In this document: positions 47,691-58,245 of the stretch, piece by piece
Layout: every line of letters begins with the position of its first letter
Position numbering within the stretch: the stretch's first letter is position 1
Assembly: GCF_900096895.1 (NCBI RefSeq)
Contig: NZ_FMYO01000001.1
Location: 496,001-560,000 of the forward strand
Reading direction: 5' to 3'
DNA: 64,000 nt
Source: Acinetobacter kookii
GTDB taxonomy: Bacteria; Pseudomonadota; Gammaproteobacteria; Pseudomonadales; Moraxellaceae
The notes under the pieces: generated by a model
What the model was told of the DNA's origin: nothing
The model's database searches: none
What the model saw: only the letters and a program-made list of their open reading frames with translations
Translations under genes and position numbers: made by a program

Positions 47691-48416
47691 TTAACGTGCT
47701 GCTTTAATCACAGCTTTCATTTGTTGAACAGCTTGCGCCAAACCGACAAAGACTGCATCGGCGATAATGGAATGACCGATATTAAGCTCATGAATGTGTG
47801 GAATTGCAGCAATTGGCGTGACATTGTCCAGGTTCAGACCATGTCCTGCATTCACGATCAGACCTTTAGATGCAGCATATTCCGCACCTTTGACAATACG
47901 CTCAAGTTCATGCTGCTGAGCTTCAGCGGTTTCAGCATCGGCATAGGCACCTGTATGCAACTCGATGGTGGGCGCACCGCAAGCCACGGCTGCGTCAATC
48001 TGCTCAAAGTCGGCATCAATAAATAAAGACACTTCACAGCCAATGGCAGACAAGGCTTGAGTCGCGGCTTTAACCTCTTCAAAATGCCCCACTACATCCA
48101 GGCCACCTTCAGTGGTGACTTCCTGGCGCTTTTCAGGCACGAAGCACACATGATGCGGCTGAATTTCCTTGGCAAACTCCACCATCTCAGGCGTGACTGC
48201 CATTTCCAGGTTCATATGGGTTTTTAGCACCGGACGCATACGGCGTACATCATCATCCTGAATGTGACGACGGTCTTCACGCAAATGCAGGGTAATCCCC
48301 TCCGCTCCTGCCTGTTCGCAAATTAAAGCAGCATTCACTGGATCTGGATAAGTGGTTCCGCGCGCCTGTCGCAAAGTCGCCACATGGTCAATATTTACAC
48401 CAAGCAATGCAGCCAT
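47691..48416 (-). CDS. pdxJ: Pyridoxine 5'-phosphate synthase
   Basis: A 241-aa TIM-barrel enzyme that joins 1-deoxyxylulose 5-phosphate and 3-amino-2-oxopropyl phosphate. [20 protein letters not shown] is the standard start; [26 protein letters not shown] and [11 protein letters not shown] are conserved active-site and phosphate-binding blocks. It follows recO by 25 bases, as in many gammaproteobacteria (recO-pdxJ). Confidence 0.97.
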   Translation of the reverse strand: MAALLGVNIDHVATLRQARGTTYPDPVNAALICEQAGAEGITLHLREDRRHIQDDDVRRMRPVLKTHMNLEMAVTPEMVEFAKEIQPHHVCFVPEKRQEVTTEGGLDVVGHFEEVKAATQALSAIGCEVSLFIDADFEQIDAAVACGAPTIELHTGAYADAETAEAQQHELERIVKGAEYAASKGLIVNAGHGLNLDNVTPIAAIPHIHELNIGHSIIADAVFVGLAQAVQQMKAVIKAAR

Positions 48417-48441
48417 AACAATTTCCTAACCATGTTTAAAA

Positions 48442-49152
48442 TTAAGATTGAGATTGAGTATTTTGAATCCACAATTGACGGCTTTTCAGCGGTCGGTCGC
48501 CCAAAAGAGCGGTGATAATCTGCCGATAAAGCTTAGTCAATAATTGTAACTGCTCATGATTGAAATCCCTACCTTTTTCATAATCACGCATCGAAAGAAT
48601 CTGCTGTCCAGATAAAGTCGAACGTGACTGTTGCACTGTAGGAATAAAGCCATCATTGAGCTGAAACAGATAAGATTGTGATTCCTGAATTTTATGTTGC
48701 TGTGCATCCACCGTAAAATCAAGTGCATAGCCCAGTTCTTCCAAAAGTGCATGTTCGAACTGACGTAAAATTTGTCTTAAGAAAAGATCCGGATGCTCCT
48801 GCTGTGCCAGCTTTTGCAATTGCTGCAAGGTCTGATGATACTGCACAAAGCTTTGCGGCATTTCCACTTCAACCGGGCACAAGCGCAGGATAATTTCATT
48901 CAGATAAAAACCGGAAAAGAAGGCATCGCCAAAAAAGAAAATGGGCTGATTGACAATTTCCAGTTTGGTAAAATTTTTAAGCTCAGATTTACCGGAAGCC
49001 TGTAAACAGATCGGCTGGTATTGCGGTGGCGGTGTTTGCCTTAAAATTCCATCCACGCGTCCATGCTCCTGGGTAAACAGATGCACAATATGGCTGCGCT
49101 CACGGTATTTACGATGATGGATTAAATAGCCATGCAAGGTTTCATTGCGCAT
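48442..49152 (-). CDS. recO: DNA repair protein RecO
   Basis: A 236-aa protein that loads RecA with RecR at gaps. An N-terminal OB-fold (YLIHHRKYRERSHIVHLFTQEHGRVDGILRQ) is followed by a helical region (about 80-230). No zinc-finger cysteines are seen, as in many gammaproteobacterial RecO proteins. Conserved position between era and pdxJ; a small lipoprotein gene is inserted between era and this gene. Confidence 0.92.
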   Translation of the reverse strand: MRNETLHGYLIHHRKYRERSHIVHLFTQEHGRVDGILRQTPPPQYQPICLQASGKSELKNFTKLEIVNQPIFFFGDAFFSGFYLNEIILRLCPVEVEMPQSFVQYHQTLQQLQKLAQQEHPDLFLRQILRQFEHALLEELGYALDFTVDAQQHKIQESQSYLFQLNDGFIPTVQQSRSTLSGQQILSMRDYEKGRDFNHEQLQLLTKLYRQIITALLGDRPLKSRQLWIQNTQSQS

Positions 49153-49164
49153 AAAGAATGAAGT

Positions 49165-49356
49165 CTAATCCTTTTTCTTTTCCGGATCAGAATCTTCATC
49201 CTCTCCATCCGGAATGACAGCACCCACCACAGCTGCTGTACCTTTCACCACGCCTTTGGTGGTTTTATACGCCACTTTTACCGGAACTGTAACAATCTTG
49301 TGAATACAGCCTTGCAGGAACACTACACATGCTACAACAGTCAGTACTCTAATCAT
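49165..49356 (-). CDS. Small lipoprotein of unknown function
   Basis: A 63-aa protein with a lipobox (VVFLQGC, Cys16 from ATG 49356) and a short mature part with a hydrophobic stretch TKGVVKGTAAVVGAVI and an acidic-basic tail ending in KKKD. ATG 49356 follows AAAGGAAC; an in-frame TTG at 49377 would put seven residues before the leader. It resembles a small family of Acinetobacter lipoproteins (I recall NF038104). It is inserted between era and recO, a position empty in E. coli and Pseudomonas. Confidence 0.75.
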   Translation of the reverse strand: MIRVLTVVACVVFLQGCIHKIVTVPVKVAYKTTKGVVKGTAAVVGAVIPDGEDEDSDPEKKKD

Positions 49357-49386
49357 TACAGTTCCTTTCAAAGTCAAACCTAGATT

Positions 49387-50415
49387 TTAGATATCACTAT
49401 AACCCAAGCTTTTCAGTGCACGTTCATCATCAGACCAGCCACCTTTGACTTTCACCCAAAGAGTCAGCATGATTTTCTGTTCAAACATTTTTTCCATGTC
49501 GGTACGGGCATCCATACCAATTTTCTTCAATTTTGAACCTTTTTCACCAATCACGATAGCCTTTTGACCAGGGCGATCGACAAAAATGGTGGCATCAATA
49601 TAGGTACATGCCGCTTTTGGACGGCCAGTTTTCGGATTGATGGTGGCTTCCTCAGTCTTGAAAGACTCAATTTGCACGGTCAAATCATACGGCAGTTCTT
49701 CACCCAGTTGACGCATGATTTTTTCACGAATCACTTCCGAAGCAAGGAAACGTTCTGAACGGTCCGTAATCTGATCCAGTGAATAAAGCGGCGGCTGAAA
49801 TGGCAAATACTTTTCAATGGTATTCCGCAAATGCTCAAGGTTGGCACCACGTAAGGCTGATACAGGTACGATCTCGGCAAAGTTCATCAATTTTGCACGT
49901 TCCTGAATCAAGGGTAATGCCTGATTCTTGTTTTCAAAAGTATCCAGCTTATTGATCACCAGAATCACCGGCATTTCTGCATTTTTCAGCTTTTCCAGCA
50001 CCAGCTCATCGTTCTGGGTCCATTTTTGCGCATCCACCACAAACAGCACCAGGTTCACATCTCGTAGTGCCGAATGAGCGGCACGGTTCATCATTTTATT
50101 GATGGCACGTACTTCTTTCTTGTGCATCCCCGGCGTATCCACAAAAACTGCCTGAGATTTTTCACGGCTATCAATCCCGACAATTTTATGACGTGTGGTT
50201 TGCGGTTTACGTGAAGTTATAGAGAGCTTTTGACCCAGCAAATGGTTCATCAATGTAGATTTACCCACATTCGGGCGTCCTACAATTGCAACAAAGCCAC
50301 TTTTAAAGTCCGAAGGAATCGTGGTTCCTTGCGAACTGAAGAATTGATTAATTAAATCATTGCCACTGTCTTGCGGCTCGTGATCAGCATCGATGTGATC
50401 GGAATGAGTAGTCAT
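49387..50415 (-). CDS. era: GTPase Era
   Basis: A 342-aa GTPase required for 16S rRNA maturation. G1 GRPNVGKST, G3 DTPGMHKKE, G4 NKLD and the C-terminal KH domain (VIGEKGSKLKKIG) are intact. It has about 35 extra N-terminal residues (DADHEPQDSGND...) compared with E. coli Era (301 aa). The ATG overlaps the rnc stop by one base (TAATG), the classic rnc-era coupling. Confidence 0.97.
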   Translation of the reverse strand: MTTHSDHIDADHEPQDSGNDLINQFFSSQGTTIPSDFKSGFVAIVGRPNVGKSTLMNHLLGQKLSITSRKPQTTRHKIVGIDSREKSQAVFVDTPGMHKKEVRAINKMMNRAAHSALRDVNLVLFVVDAQKWTQNDELVLEKLKNAEMPVILVINKLDTFENKNQALPLIQERAKLMNFAEIVPVSALRGANLEHLRNTIEKYLPFQPPLYSLDQITDRSERFLASEVIREKIMRQLGEELPYDLTVQIESFKTEEATINPKTGRPKAACTYIDATIFVDRPGQKAIVIGEKGSKLKKIGMDARTDMEKMFEQKIMLTLWVKVKGGWSDDERALKSLGYSDI

Positions 50416-51113
50416 TAAGACTTTTGCTCCAATTGTTTTAAGATATCTGCCGCAACTGCCTGCTCGGCAAAGCGACGACTTGAACCCTCACCATACAATA
50501 CAGGCAAGCCCTCAATGGTACATTCCACCTTGAAATGCTGATTGGGAGCATCACCTTGAATATCTACAACATCATAAACAGGGAGAGGCTTTTTACGTGC
50601 CTGCAAATATTCCTGTAAGCGTGATTTAGGATCTTTGAGTTGGTCTGTAGGCTCAATATGGTCCAAATATGGCGCGTACCATTTCAATACGATGTCTTGT
50701 AAGACCTTCAGATCATGACAATCGACATAAATTGCACCAATAATCGCTTCTACAGTATCAGCAAGAATAGATTCCCGATGATGTCCACCCGATTTCAACT
50801 CACCCGTGCTCAGAATTAAACATGGGCCGAGTTTCAAATCGTTTGCAATTTTGCCTAATGCTTCCTGACGAACCAGTGTGGCACGCATACGCGTTAAACG
50901 CCCTTCATTTTCATGCGGGTAGGCTTGATACAAATAATGGGCAATGATCATCCCTAACAATGAATCGCCGAGAAATTCCAGGCGCTCATAGTTAGTTTTA
51001 TGACTAACCGATCGGTGGGTCAGTGCAAGCTGCAATAATTCAGGCTGTTTGAACTGATAACCGATACGGTGGACTAAGCGCATATCACTTAGTTTGGACT
51101 GACCTTTGATCAA
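50415..51113 (-). CDS. rnc: Ribonuclease III
   Basis: A 232-aa double-strand-specific RNase. The RNase III signature NYERLEFLGDSLLG carries the catalytic acidic residues, with the second site ADTVEAIIGAIY; the double-stranded RNA-binding domain is at about 160-230 (DPKSRLQEYLQARKKPLPVY). The start is a TTG at 51113 because homologues extend to this point; this overlaps the DUF4845 gene by 29 bases. An ATG at 51083 would shorten it by 10 residues. Confidence 0.96.
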   Translation of the reverse strand: MIKGQSKLSDMRLVHRIGYQFKQPELLQLALTHRSVSHKTNYERLEFLGDSLLGMIIAHYLYQAYPHENEGRLTRMRATLVRQEALGKIANDLKLGPCLILSTGELKSGGHHRESILADTVEAIIGAIYVDCHDLKVLQDIVLKWYAPYLDHIEPTDQLKDPKSRLQEYLQARKKPLPVYDVVDIQGDAPNQHFKVECTIEGLPVLYGEGSSRRFAEQAVAADILKQLEQKS

Positions 51114-51459
51114 AACTTTTCTCGAACTTTAACACTAAATCTATATTGAGCAAGAAAGGCTTTCTTATCTCATAATCTTTTTTCACTTGTAGCCCATCAA
51201 TATTGGTCACCTGTGCAATATCTTTAAAATTGATATCACGCACGCCATTCATATCTAAACGCTGTGACATTTGCTGAGCAAATTTTTCAGGCGATGTATT
51301 TGCCGGACTGTCTTGCATTAATTCCGTAATCTGGGTATCGATCAAACGATCATCGACATACGGTCCCCAAACAGCAATGGCAATTTTCACTAAAAAAGCG
51401 AAACCAATCACTGCAATTAAAATTGCAATATAGGATGCCCCTTGTTGATTTTTACGCAT
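51085..51459 (-). CDS. DUF4845 membrane-anchored protein
   Basis: A 124-aa protein with one N-terminal membrane segment (about 8-27, ASYIAILIAVIGFAFLVKIAI) and a periplasmic domain matching DUF4845, a family that in many gammaproteobacteria lies between lepB and rnc. QGASYIAILIAV resembles a pseudopilin start. Function unknown; its invariant position with signal peptidase suggests a role in membrane or secreted protein processing. 20 bases after lepB. Confidence 0.82.
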   Translation of the reverse strand: MRKNQQGASYIAILIAVIGFAFLVKIAIAVWGPYVDDRLIDTQITELMQDSPANTSPEKFAQQMSQRLDMNGVRDINFKDIAQVTNIDGLQVKKDYEIRKPFLLNIDLVLKFEKSFDQRSVQTK

Positions 51460-51479
51460 TTGTTATTTTCCAATCATGC

Positions 51480-52307
51480 TTAATCAATAATACCGTTGCG
51501 GTTAAACGACGGTAATTTAAATCCAGGTTCTTTATGCATCCATTTATAGAATGCACGACCTGTGAGGTTTTCTTCTGGTACAAAGCCCCAAAAACGACTG
51601 TCAGCACTTTGATCGCGGTTATCCCCCATCGCGAAGTAGTGACCTTCAGGTACTTTTACTTCCCAATATAAACCATTTTCAGATGAATATTTACCATTTT
51701 CAACATAGTTGATAAAGGGTGCCTGACGGGCAACATTTACCCCTTCAAGCTCACGCATCTTGAAGGTATGTTTACCGAGCGTTTCCTGATGGTAAATGGA
51801 TTCTGGTGTATCGAGAATATCTTTTTCACGGCTAAATTCTACAGGAACTTTCGCCACTTTTTGTCCATTGATAATGAGCTGGCCATGGTCATAGACGATA
51901 TGATCTCCCGGCAAACCCACCACACGTTTGATATAACTGATGGTCGGTTGTGGCGGATAACGGAATACAATCACATCGCCACGTTCCGGTTCACCGACAT
52001 CAATTACCTTGGTATTGACAATCGGTAGACGTACACCGTAGTTAAACTTGTTGACCAGAATAAAATCACCCGTTTCCAAGGTCGGAACCATAGAATCGGA
52101 CGGAATGTTAAATGGCTCATACAGGAATGAACGCAGCACCAGCACGACGGCCAGTACTGGCCAGAAATCATATGCCCATGTGATGATGAAATTTTCATTC
52201 CCCTTGCCCCGTGTTTGTCTTTGTTTAAAGACAAATTTATCGAGTAGCCACACCAAAAAGAAAATCAGTGTGACGGGTACAAGGATTAAATTAAAATCAA
52301 AATCCAT
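51480..52307 (-). CDS. lepB: Signal peptidase I
   Basis: A 275-aa inner-membrane protease that removes signal peptides. Two membrane segments (about 5-22 and 46-62) precede the periplasmic catalytic domain with the Ser in IPSDSMVPTL (S72) and the general-base Lys in SYIKRVVGLPGD (K127). GDNRDQSADSRFWGFVPEENL is the conserved box E. It follows lepA by 24 bases. Confidence 0.96.
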   Translation of the reverse strand: MDFDFNLILVPVTLIFFLVWLLDKFVFKQRQTRGKGNENFIITWAYDFWPVLAVVLVLRSFLYEPFNIPSDSMVPTLETGDFILVNKFNYGVRLPIVNTKVIDVGEPERGDVIVFRYPPQPTISYIKRVVGLPGDHIVYDHGQLIINGQKVAKVPVEFSREKDILDTPESIYHQETLGKHTFKMRELEGVNVARQAPFINYVENGKYSSENGLYWEVKVPEGHYFAMGDNRDQSADSRFWGFVPEENLTGRAFYKWMHKEPGFKLPSFNRNGIID

Positions 52308-52331
52308 GAGCGATATAACCTCTATTATTTA

Positions 52332-54149
52332 TTATCTTTCTACTTTCAACACAGCAAGGAACGCTTCCTGCGGGATTTCAACACTACCCACCTGCTTCAT
52401 ACGTTTCTTACCTTCTTTCTGCTTGGCAAGAAGTTTTTTCTTACGTGATACGTCACCACCATAACATTTGGCCAGTACGTTTTTACGCATGGCTTTTACG
52501 GTAGAACGGGCAATGATTTGCGCACCAATCGCGGCCTGAATCGCAACATCAAACATTTGACGCGGAATCAGATCTTTCATTTTTTCAACCAGTGCAATAC
52601 CACGGTGACGTGCATCCTGACGGTGACAGATCATCGCTAAAGCATCGACTTTCTCACCATTAATGAGCACATCCACTTTCACCAGCGATGAACTTTCAAA
52701 ACGGATAAAGTTGTAGTCTAAAGATGCAAAACCACGTGAACATGATTTCAATTTATCAAAGAAATCCATGACCACTTCTGCCATCGGAATTTCAAAGGTA
52801 ATCGAAACCTGATTAGCCATGAACTTCATGTCTTTTTGTACACCACGGCGTTCCACGCATAAGGTCATCACGTTACCCAGGTATTCTTGTGGTACCAGAA
52901 TATGACACTCTGCAATCGGTTCACGCAAATCTTCTACCGTCGAACCATCCGGCATTTTTGATGGACTGTCGATATAGATCGTTTCACCATTCTTCATCAC
53001 GGCTTCGTAAATTACGGTTGGCGCAGAAGAAATGAGGTCAAGATCGTACTCACGCTCTAGACGTTCCTGTACGATTTCCATGTGCAACATGCCGAGGAAG
53101 CCACAGCGGAAACCAAAACCTAAGGCATCTGAACTTTCAGGTTCAAAGAATAATGCCGAGTCATTGATTTGCAGTTTATGCAGCGCTTCACGGAACGGTT
53201 CAAAATCACTTGAGTCGATCGGGAAAAGACCCGCATAAACCTGCGGTTTAACCTTTTTGAAACCCGGTAAAGTCGGTACTTCTGGCGTTGCTGCAAGCGT
53301 GATGGTATCGCCGACTGGCGCACCAAAAATATCTTTAATCCCGGCAATGATAAAACCCACTTCTCCGGCTTCTAAAATGCCGGTTTCGGTATGTTTAGGA
53401 TTGAAGATACCGACTGAGGTAATGATGTGCGATTGGCCTGTTGATTTAATCAACATTTTATCGCCCTTACGCACACGCCCCTGTTTGATACGCACCAAAG
53501 ACACCACACCGAGGTAATTATCGAACCATGAGTCAATAATCAAGGCTTGTAGCGGTGCTTCGCGATCACCTGTAGGTGCGGGAATAACATTGACCAGCGT
53601 TTCAAGCACACCTTCAATACCGAGACCTGTTTTCGCTGAACAGGTCGGTGCCTCTGTCGCTTCAATTCCGATGATGTCTTCAATTTCCTGAATCACACGT
53701 TCAGGTTCAGCCTGCGGCAAGTCAATCTTGTTGAGTACAGGGAGTACTTCAAGTCCCTGTTCAATCGCGGTATAGCAGTTCGCCACAGACTGAGCTTCAA
53801 CGCCCTGCGCAGCATCGACAACCAGAAGTGCACCTTCACATGCCGCAAGCGAACGTGATACTTCGTATGAAAAGTCTACGTGTCCTGGGGTGTCAATAAA
53901 GTTTAATTGGTATTCCTGACCGTTCGGATGGGTATAGTACAGGGTCACGGATGCCGCTTTAATGGTAATACCGCGCTCACGTTCCAATTCCATAGAATCC
54001 AGAACCTGAGCCTGCATTTCGCGATCTTGCAAACCGCCACAGGTTTGAATAAAGCGATCCGCCAGTGTCGATTTACCATGATCGATATGCGCAATAATCG
54101 AGAAGTTACGAATGTTTTTAATATCAACAGATTTTTTAGCTTGCGCCAT
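52332..54149 (-). CDS. lepA: Elongation factor 4 (LepA)
   Basis: A 605-aa translational GTPase that acts on stalled or mistranslocated ribosomes. G1 [14 protein letters not shown]3 DTPGHVDF and G4 NKIDLP are intact; the LepA-specific C-terminal domain includes [20 protein letters not shown] and the [14 protein letters not shown] tail. First gene of the lepA-lepB-DUF4845-rnc-era operon, which is the same order as in Pseudomonas. Confidence 0.97.
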   Translation of the reverse strand: MAQAKKSVDIKNIRNFSIIAHIDHGKSTLADRFIQTCGGLQDREMQAQVLDSMELERERGITIKAASVTLYYTHPNGQEYQLNFIDTPGHVDFSYEVSRSLAACEGALLVVDAAQGVEAQSVANCYTAIEQGLEVLPVLNKIDLPQAEPERVIQEIEDIIGIEATEAPTCSAKTGLGIEGVLETLVNVIPAPTGDREAPLQALIIDSWFDNYLGVVSLVRIKQGRVRKGDKMLIKSTGQSHIITSVGIFNPKHTETGILEAGEVGFIIAGIKDIFGAPVGDTITLAATPEVPTLPGFKKVKPQVYAGLFPIDSSDFEPFREALHKLQINDSALFFEPESSDALGFGFRCGFLGMLHMEIVQERLEREYDLDLISSAPTVIYEAVMKNGETIYIDSPSKMPDGSTVEDLREPIAECHILVPQEYLGNVMTLCVERRGVQKDMKFMANQVSITFEIPMAEVVMDFFDKLKSCSRGFASLDYNFIRFESSSLVKVDVLINGEKVDALAMICHRQDARHRGIALVEKMKDLIPRQMFDVAIQAAIGAQIIARSTVKAMRKNVLAKCYGGDVSRKKKLLAKQKEGKKRMKQVGSVEIPQEAFLAVLKVER

Positions 54150-54322
54150 GGGCTACCTTGAGAAAAAAACACGCCATGCAAACAATAGTTAATGCATGGC
54201 AAAAGCTGAATAGAAATTGCGTAGGATTATAGCAGATGGATTTTTCAATGTATCCTAAATAATGAGTTCGTTTTTCGCTTTGACTATTATTTTCAAAATA
54301 AAACCGGATTGCACTCATGCAC

Positions 54323-54784
54323 TCAGTTTGAAGCCGTTACATCATACTGGCTAAAATTCAGTGGATTCACGTGTTCCGATATCGGCTGGTAGGCTTGGCT
54401 AAAAGTGGGAGACATGCGTTTTGGCCGACCTGTGGCAATTTCCACACACGCCCATTTGGTATTCCCCATAAATAAAACGCTTTGGTCCTGGGGACGATAA
54501 AACACATATTGCCGGAAAGAATACAAGGCATTGATATCATCCAGCCAGGTACGCAAGATAATCTTTTCGCCTTCAAATGCCGCTTTACGGTATTGCACAT
54601 GGTGCTCTACTGCAACCATGGCATGCTTCAGTTCCAGGTACTCACGCAAGCCCAAGCCCAGCGCATCAATATGTGCAGTAGCAACATCCTGCATCCAGTG
54701 CATATACACCACGTTATTCACGTGCCCCAGACTGTCAATATCTTTTGCTTGAACGGTGATTTCCAAATCAAAAACTGTGCTCAT
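54323..54784 (-). CDS. Acyl-CoA thioesterase (4-hydroxybenzoyl-CoA thioesterase fold)
   Basis: A 153-aa hotdog-fold protein. The 4HBT motif DIDSLGHVNNVVYMHWMQDV (16-35) has the usual catalytic aspartate position occupied by N (GHVNNVVY) as in the YbgC/FadM type. It hydrolyses an acyl-CoA of unknown chain. Located between lepA and the mucD-like protease, where Pseudomonas has no gene. Its own promoter is likely because mucD is terminated upstream. Confidence 0.86.
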   Translation of the reverse strand: MSTVFDLEITVQAKDIDSLGHVNNVVYMHWMQDVATAHIDALGLGLREYLELKHAMVAVEHHVQYRKAAFEGEKIILRTWLDDINALYSFRQYVFYRPQDQSVLFMGNTKWACVEIATGRPKRMSPTFSQAYQPISEHVNPLNFSQYDVTASN

Positions 54785-54873
54785 TTATTTTACTGATCCT
54801 TACGCTATGCAAAAATGACCTTCAAGGCCAGACAGTCTACGTAATTTTGCCTTGCAGTAAAATTGCAAAATAT

Positions 54874-54903
54874 AAAAAAACCACTCAGCTGTAGAGTGGT
54901 TTT
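54874..54903 (-). terminator. Terminator after the mucD-like gene
   Basis: AAAACCACTC and GAGTGGTTTT with a 7-base loop; on the minus strand followed by seven T, 23 bases after the stop. Confidence 0.92.
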
Positions 54904-54925
54904 CTGTTGAATAGATTGATTTATG

Positions 54926-56308
54926 CTATTCAATCCGCATGCCTAGAATTGCGCGTTGATCCTGACGGATAATGGAAACCCGTGCAATTGAACCTTTTTT
55001 CAATTCGGATACTGCCTTAATGAAGTCATTACTATTCAAAATGGTTTTATTATTGATTTGAGTAATGATATCTCCTGCAGCGATACGGGATTGTGAAGCG
55101 ATTCCTCCCCGTTTGACTTCTTGAATCAGAATACCGCCTTTAAGATTCAGTTGGGATTGTTCACTGGCCGTCAAGTTACGAATCGTCACCCCCAAAACAG
55201 GACCTTTATTTTGGGCTGCCTGTTCCACCGGTGCCGGCGTGTCGTCCGGTGCAGTCGTCAATGTTGCCGAGATATTACGGGTCTTATCATCCCGCAAAAC
55301 TTGCAATTGAATATTTTGATTCGGTGAAGTCCGGTTTAAGTAATTAAGCAAATCAGAGGTTCTGGAAATAGGCAAGCCATTATATTTCAGGATCACATCA
55401 CCCGCCTTAAAGCCAGCTTTAGCTGCCGGAGAGTTCGGTGCGACCTGGGTTACCAGTGAACCTTCAGGTTTGGACAGGTTATAAGATTCTGCAAGGTTGC
55501 GATCGATATCCTGCAACATCACCCCCAGATATGAGCGAGTGACCTTGCCATTCTTTTTCAGTTGCTCTGCCACATCCATCGCCACATCAATCGGGATGGA
55601 AAATGACAGCCCCATATATCCGCCGGTACCGCTGAAGATACGCGAGTTCACTCCCACCACTTCACCATTCTGGTTAAACAGGGGACCGCCTGAGTTACCC
55701 GGATTCAAGGCTACATCGGTTTGAATAAAAGGCACCGAGGTTTCCCCCATCATGTTACGCATTTTCGCACTGACAATTCCGGCAGATGCAGAATAGTCAA
55801 AACCAAAAGGTGAACCAATCGCCAGTACTGGCTCACCGACTTTGAGCCGGTCTACATTTCCGGTACGCAATTCAGGGAAATTGGAACCATTGACTTTGAG
55901 CAATGCCACATCGGTACGGGCATCACTTCCGACCACGGTGGCATCAATTTCACGGCGGTCATTAAACATAATGGTCACTTTAGATGCATCTTCAACCACA
56001 TGATGATTGGTTAACAGATAACCATCCTTACTGATAAAGAATGCGCTGCCGTAAGCGGTTTTCTCTTGCTGAGCCTGTTGCTGCGGAACAATCACCTGAT
56101 TGCCAAAAAAGCGTTTTAAAATTTCAGGGATTTGCTGTTGGATCAGCTCTTCCTGAGTCATTTTTTTTACGACATTGACACTCACTACAGCAGGGCTGAC
56201 CTGTTCAACCAGATTGGAAAAGTCTACCGAAGAAGCTGCTTGTGTTTGCATTGCTGCCATGGTGAATACAGCAGCATACATTCCTTTTTGTATATAGCGA
56301 TTGTTCAT
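54926..56308 (-). CDS. mucD: Periplasmic serine protease, DegP/MucD type
   Basis: A 460-aa HtrA protease with a signal peptide (about 1-25, TQAASS). Counting from ATG 56308 the triad is H103 (TNHHVVED), D133 (DARTDVALL) and S206 (NPGNSGGPL). Two PDZ domains follow (about 245-340 and 365-455). It degrades misfolded envelope proteins. An ATG three codons upstream (56317) is equally possible. In Pseudomonas mucD precedes lepA and is the last gene of algU-mucABCD; here the sigma factor and anti-sigma genes are missing and mucD stands next to divergent nadB. Confidence 0.93.
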   Translation of the reverse strand: MNNRYIQKGMYAAVFTMAAMQTQAASSVDFSNLVEQVSPAVVSVNVVKKMTQEELIQQQIPEILKRFFGNQVIVPQQQAQQEKTAYGSAFFISKDGYLLTNHHVVEDASKVTIMFNDRREIDATVVGSDARTDVALLKVNGSNFPELRTGNVDRLKVGEPVLAIGSPFGFDYSASAGIVSAKMRNMMGETSVPFIQTDVALNPGNSGGPLFNQNGEVVGVNSRIFSGTGGYMGLSFSIPIDVAMDVAEQLKKNGKVTRSYLGVMLQDIDRNLAESYNLSKPEGSLVTQVAPNSPAAKAGFKAGDVILKYNGLPISRTSDLLNYLNRTSPNQNIQLQVLRDDKTRNISATLTTAPDDTPAPVEQAAQNKGPVLGVTIRNLTASEQSQLNLKGGILIQEVKRGGIASQSRIAAGDIITQINNKTILNSNDFIKAVSELKKGSIARVSIIRQDQRAILGMRIE

Positions 56309-56540
56309 GTAAAGCATTCACTCCATTCATTATAAGTATGCGTAAACAGTATTTAGCACAAAATATGCCTGTCTTGAGTAATAATATGTTGGATTATATT
56401 TGTATAAACAACAGCTTAAATCTTTCTTAAAAGTTTGTTGCCTTATTACTTTTTCTCATCATACATTAGCATATTAGGTCTTGTTTTTTGAGTAAAAAAG
56501 GGGTGTTATTAGCAAACTTTTTTCAAATTAGCTGATGGAC

Positions 56541-58178
56541 ATGTCTAATTTAAATACAACACATCATTTTGACGTGATCATTGTGGGCAGTGGTGGCGCA
56601 GGTTTGAGTCTGGCCTTATCATTACCCGATCATTTCAATATTGCTGTTTTGGCCAAATCGACACTCACCGAAGCCAGTACTTTTTATGCGCAAGGCGGCG
56701 TTGCTGCGGTTTTAGATGAAACCGACTCCATTGCACAACATATTGATGACACCATGATTGCAGGTGCGCAGTTATGCGAACGTGCAGCCGTCAAGCAGAC
56801 TGTAGAAGGCGGCAAACCTTCGGTCGATTTCCTGTTAAAACATGGCGTGCAATTTACCTTAGATGAACAGGAACAGCTGCATTTAACCCGTGAAGGTGGT
56901 CATTCACAGCGCCGTATTATCCATGCCGCAGATGCGACCGGTCGTGCCATTTCAACCACTTTGGTGCAACGTGCCCGTGAAAAGCAAAACATCACTATTT
57001 TTGAAAATTATATTGCCATTGATTTAATTACTTCAAAAAAACTCGGCCTGAAAGATCAAAGTAATCGTGCCCTGGGCTTATACGCACTCGATGAAAAGAC
57101 TGAAAAAGTCCATACTTTCTTGGCACCCTCTACAGCCTTGGCGTGTGGCGGGGCGATGAAAGCCTATCTGTATACTTCTAATCCGGATATTGCGACCGGT
57201 GATGGCATTGCCATGGCCTATCGTGCCGGATGCCGGGTTGCCAACATGGAATTCAACCAGTTCCATCCAACCTGCCTGTATCATCCGCAAGCACGTTCTT
57301 TTTTAATTACCGAAGCCATGCGCGGTGAAGGGGCTTATTTACGCTTGCCTGACGGTGAACGTTTCATGCTGCGTTTTGACGAACGTGCGGAACTGGCACC
57401 GCGTGATATCGTGGCACGTGCCATTGACTATGAAATTAAGCGTTTGGGTATCCGTCATGTCTGGCTGGACATTAGCCATAAAGATGAAGCGTTTATTAAA
57501 GAGCACTTCCCGACCCTGTATGCACGTTTACTTGAATTAGGAATCGACATTACCAAGGACATGATTCCAGTGGTTCCTGCAGCCCACTATACCTGTGGCG
57601 GCGTGGTGGTTGATGAAAATAGCCAGACCGACATCGAAGGTTTATATGCCATTGGTGAAACTTCTTATACCGGCTTGCATGGTGCTAACCGAATGGCCAG
57701 TAACTCACTTTTAGAATGTTTTGTGTATGGCATGAGCGCAGCAAAACATATAGAAAGCCTGTTCAATCCGGATTATGTTTCACCCGCTATCCCTGCCTGG
57801 GATGATTCCCAAGTGATGAATCCAGATGAAGATGTCGTTATTCTGCAAAACTGGGATGAACTGCGTCAGACCATGTGGAACTATGTCGGCATTGTACGGA
57901 CCACCAAACGCCTGCAACGTGCCTTACATCGTATTGAAATGTTGAAGCGTGAAATCACTGAATATTATCAGGATTACCAGGTCAGCAAAAACCTGATTGA
58001 ACTGCGTAACCTGGTACTGGTTTCAGAGATGATTGTGCGGTGTGCCATGGAACGCAAGGAATCACGCGGTTTGCACTACACCCTGGATTATCCGGAGCTT
58101 GGACCTGAACTGCGTAAAACGGTACTGACTCCACCAAACTTTAAGGTGGAAACCCCGTTGGTCAATGTGGATGCTTAA
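56541..58178 (+). CDS. nadB: L-aspartate oxidase
   Basis: A 545-aa flavoprotein that oxidises aspartate to iminoaspartate for NAD synthesis. FAD-binding [15 protein letters not shown] at the start, [24 protein letters not shown]...ALACGGAMK, the capping-domain region [27 protein letters not shown] block and [19 protein letters not shown] are all family marks. ATG 56541 is chosen; an ATG at 56535 adds two residues. Divergent from mucD. Confidence 0.96.
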   Translation: MSNLNTTHHFDVIIVGSGGAGLSLALSLPDHFNIAVLAKSTLTEASTFYAQGGVAAVLDETDSIAQHIDDTMIAGAQLCERAAVKQTVEGGKPSVDFLLKHGVQFTLDEQEQLHLTREGGHSQRRIIHAADATGRAISTTLVQRAREKQNITIFENYIAIDLITSKKLGLKDQSNRALGLYALDEKTEKVHTFLAPSTALACGGAMKAYLYTSNPDIATGDGIAMAYRAGCRVANMEFNQFHPTCLYHPQARSFLITEAMRGEGAYLRLPDGERFMLRFDERAELAPRDIVARAIDYEIKRLGIRHVWLDISHKDEAFIKEHFPTLYARLLELGIDITKDMIPVVPAAHYTCGGVVVDENSQTDIEGLYAIGETSYTGLHGANRMASNSLLECFVYGMSAAKHIESLFNPDYVSPAIPAWDDSQVMNPDEDVVILQNWDELRQTMWNYVGIVRTTKRLQRALHRIEMLKREITEYYQDYQVSKNLIELRNLVLVSEMIVRCAMERKESRGLHYTLDYPELGPELRKTVLTPPNFKVETPLVNVDA

Positions 58179-58195
58179 ATCCGTGTAGCCTAAAT

Positions 58196-58226
58196 AAAAA
58201 GACCGAACATTTTGTTCGGTCTTTTT
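58196..58226. terminator. Bidirectional terminator between nadB and the PaaI-type gene
   Basis: AAAAAGACCGAAC and GTTCGGTCTTTTT with an ATTTT loop; 13-bp stem with A and T runs on both strands. Confidence 0.94.
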
Positions 58227-58245
58227 CAATCTGCATGATGTCTAT

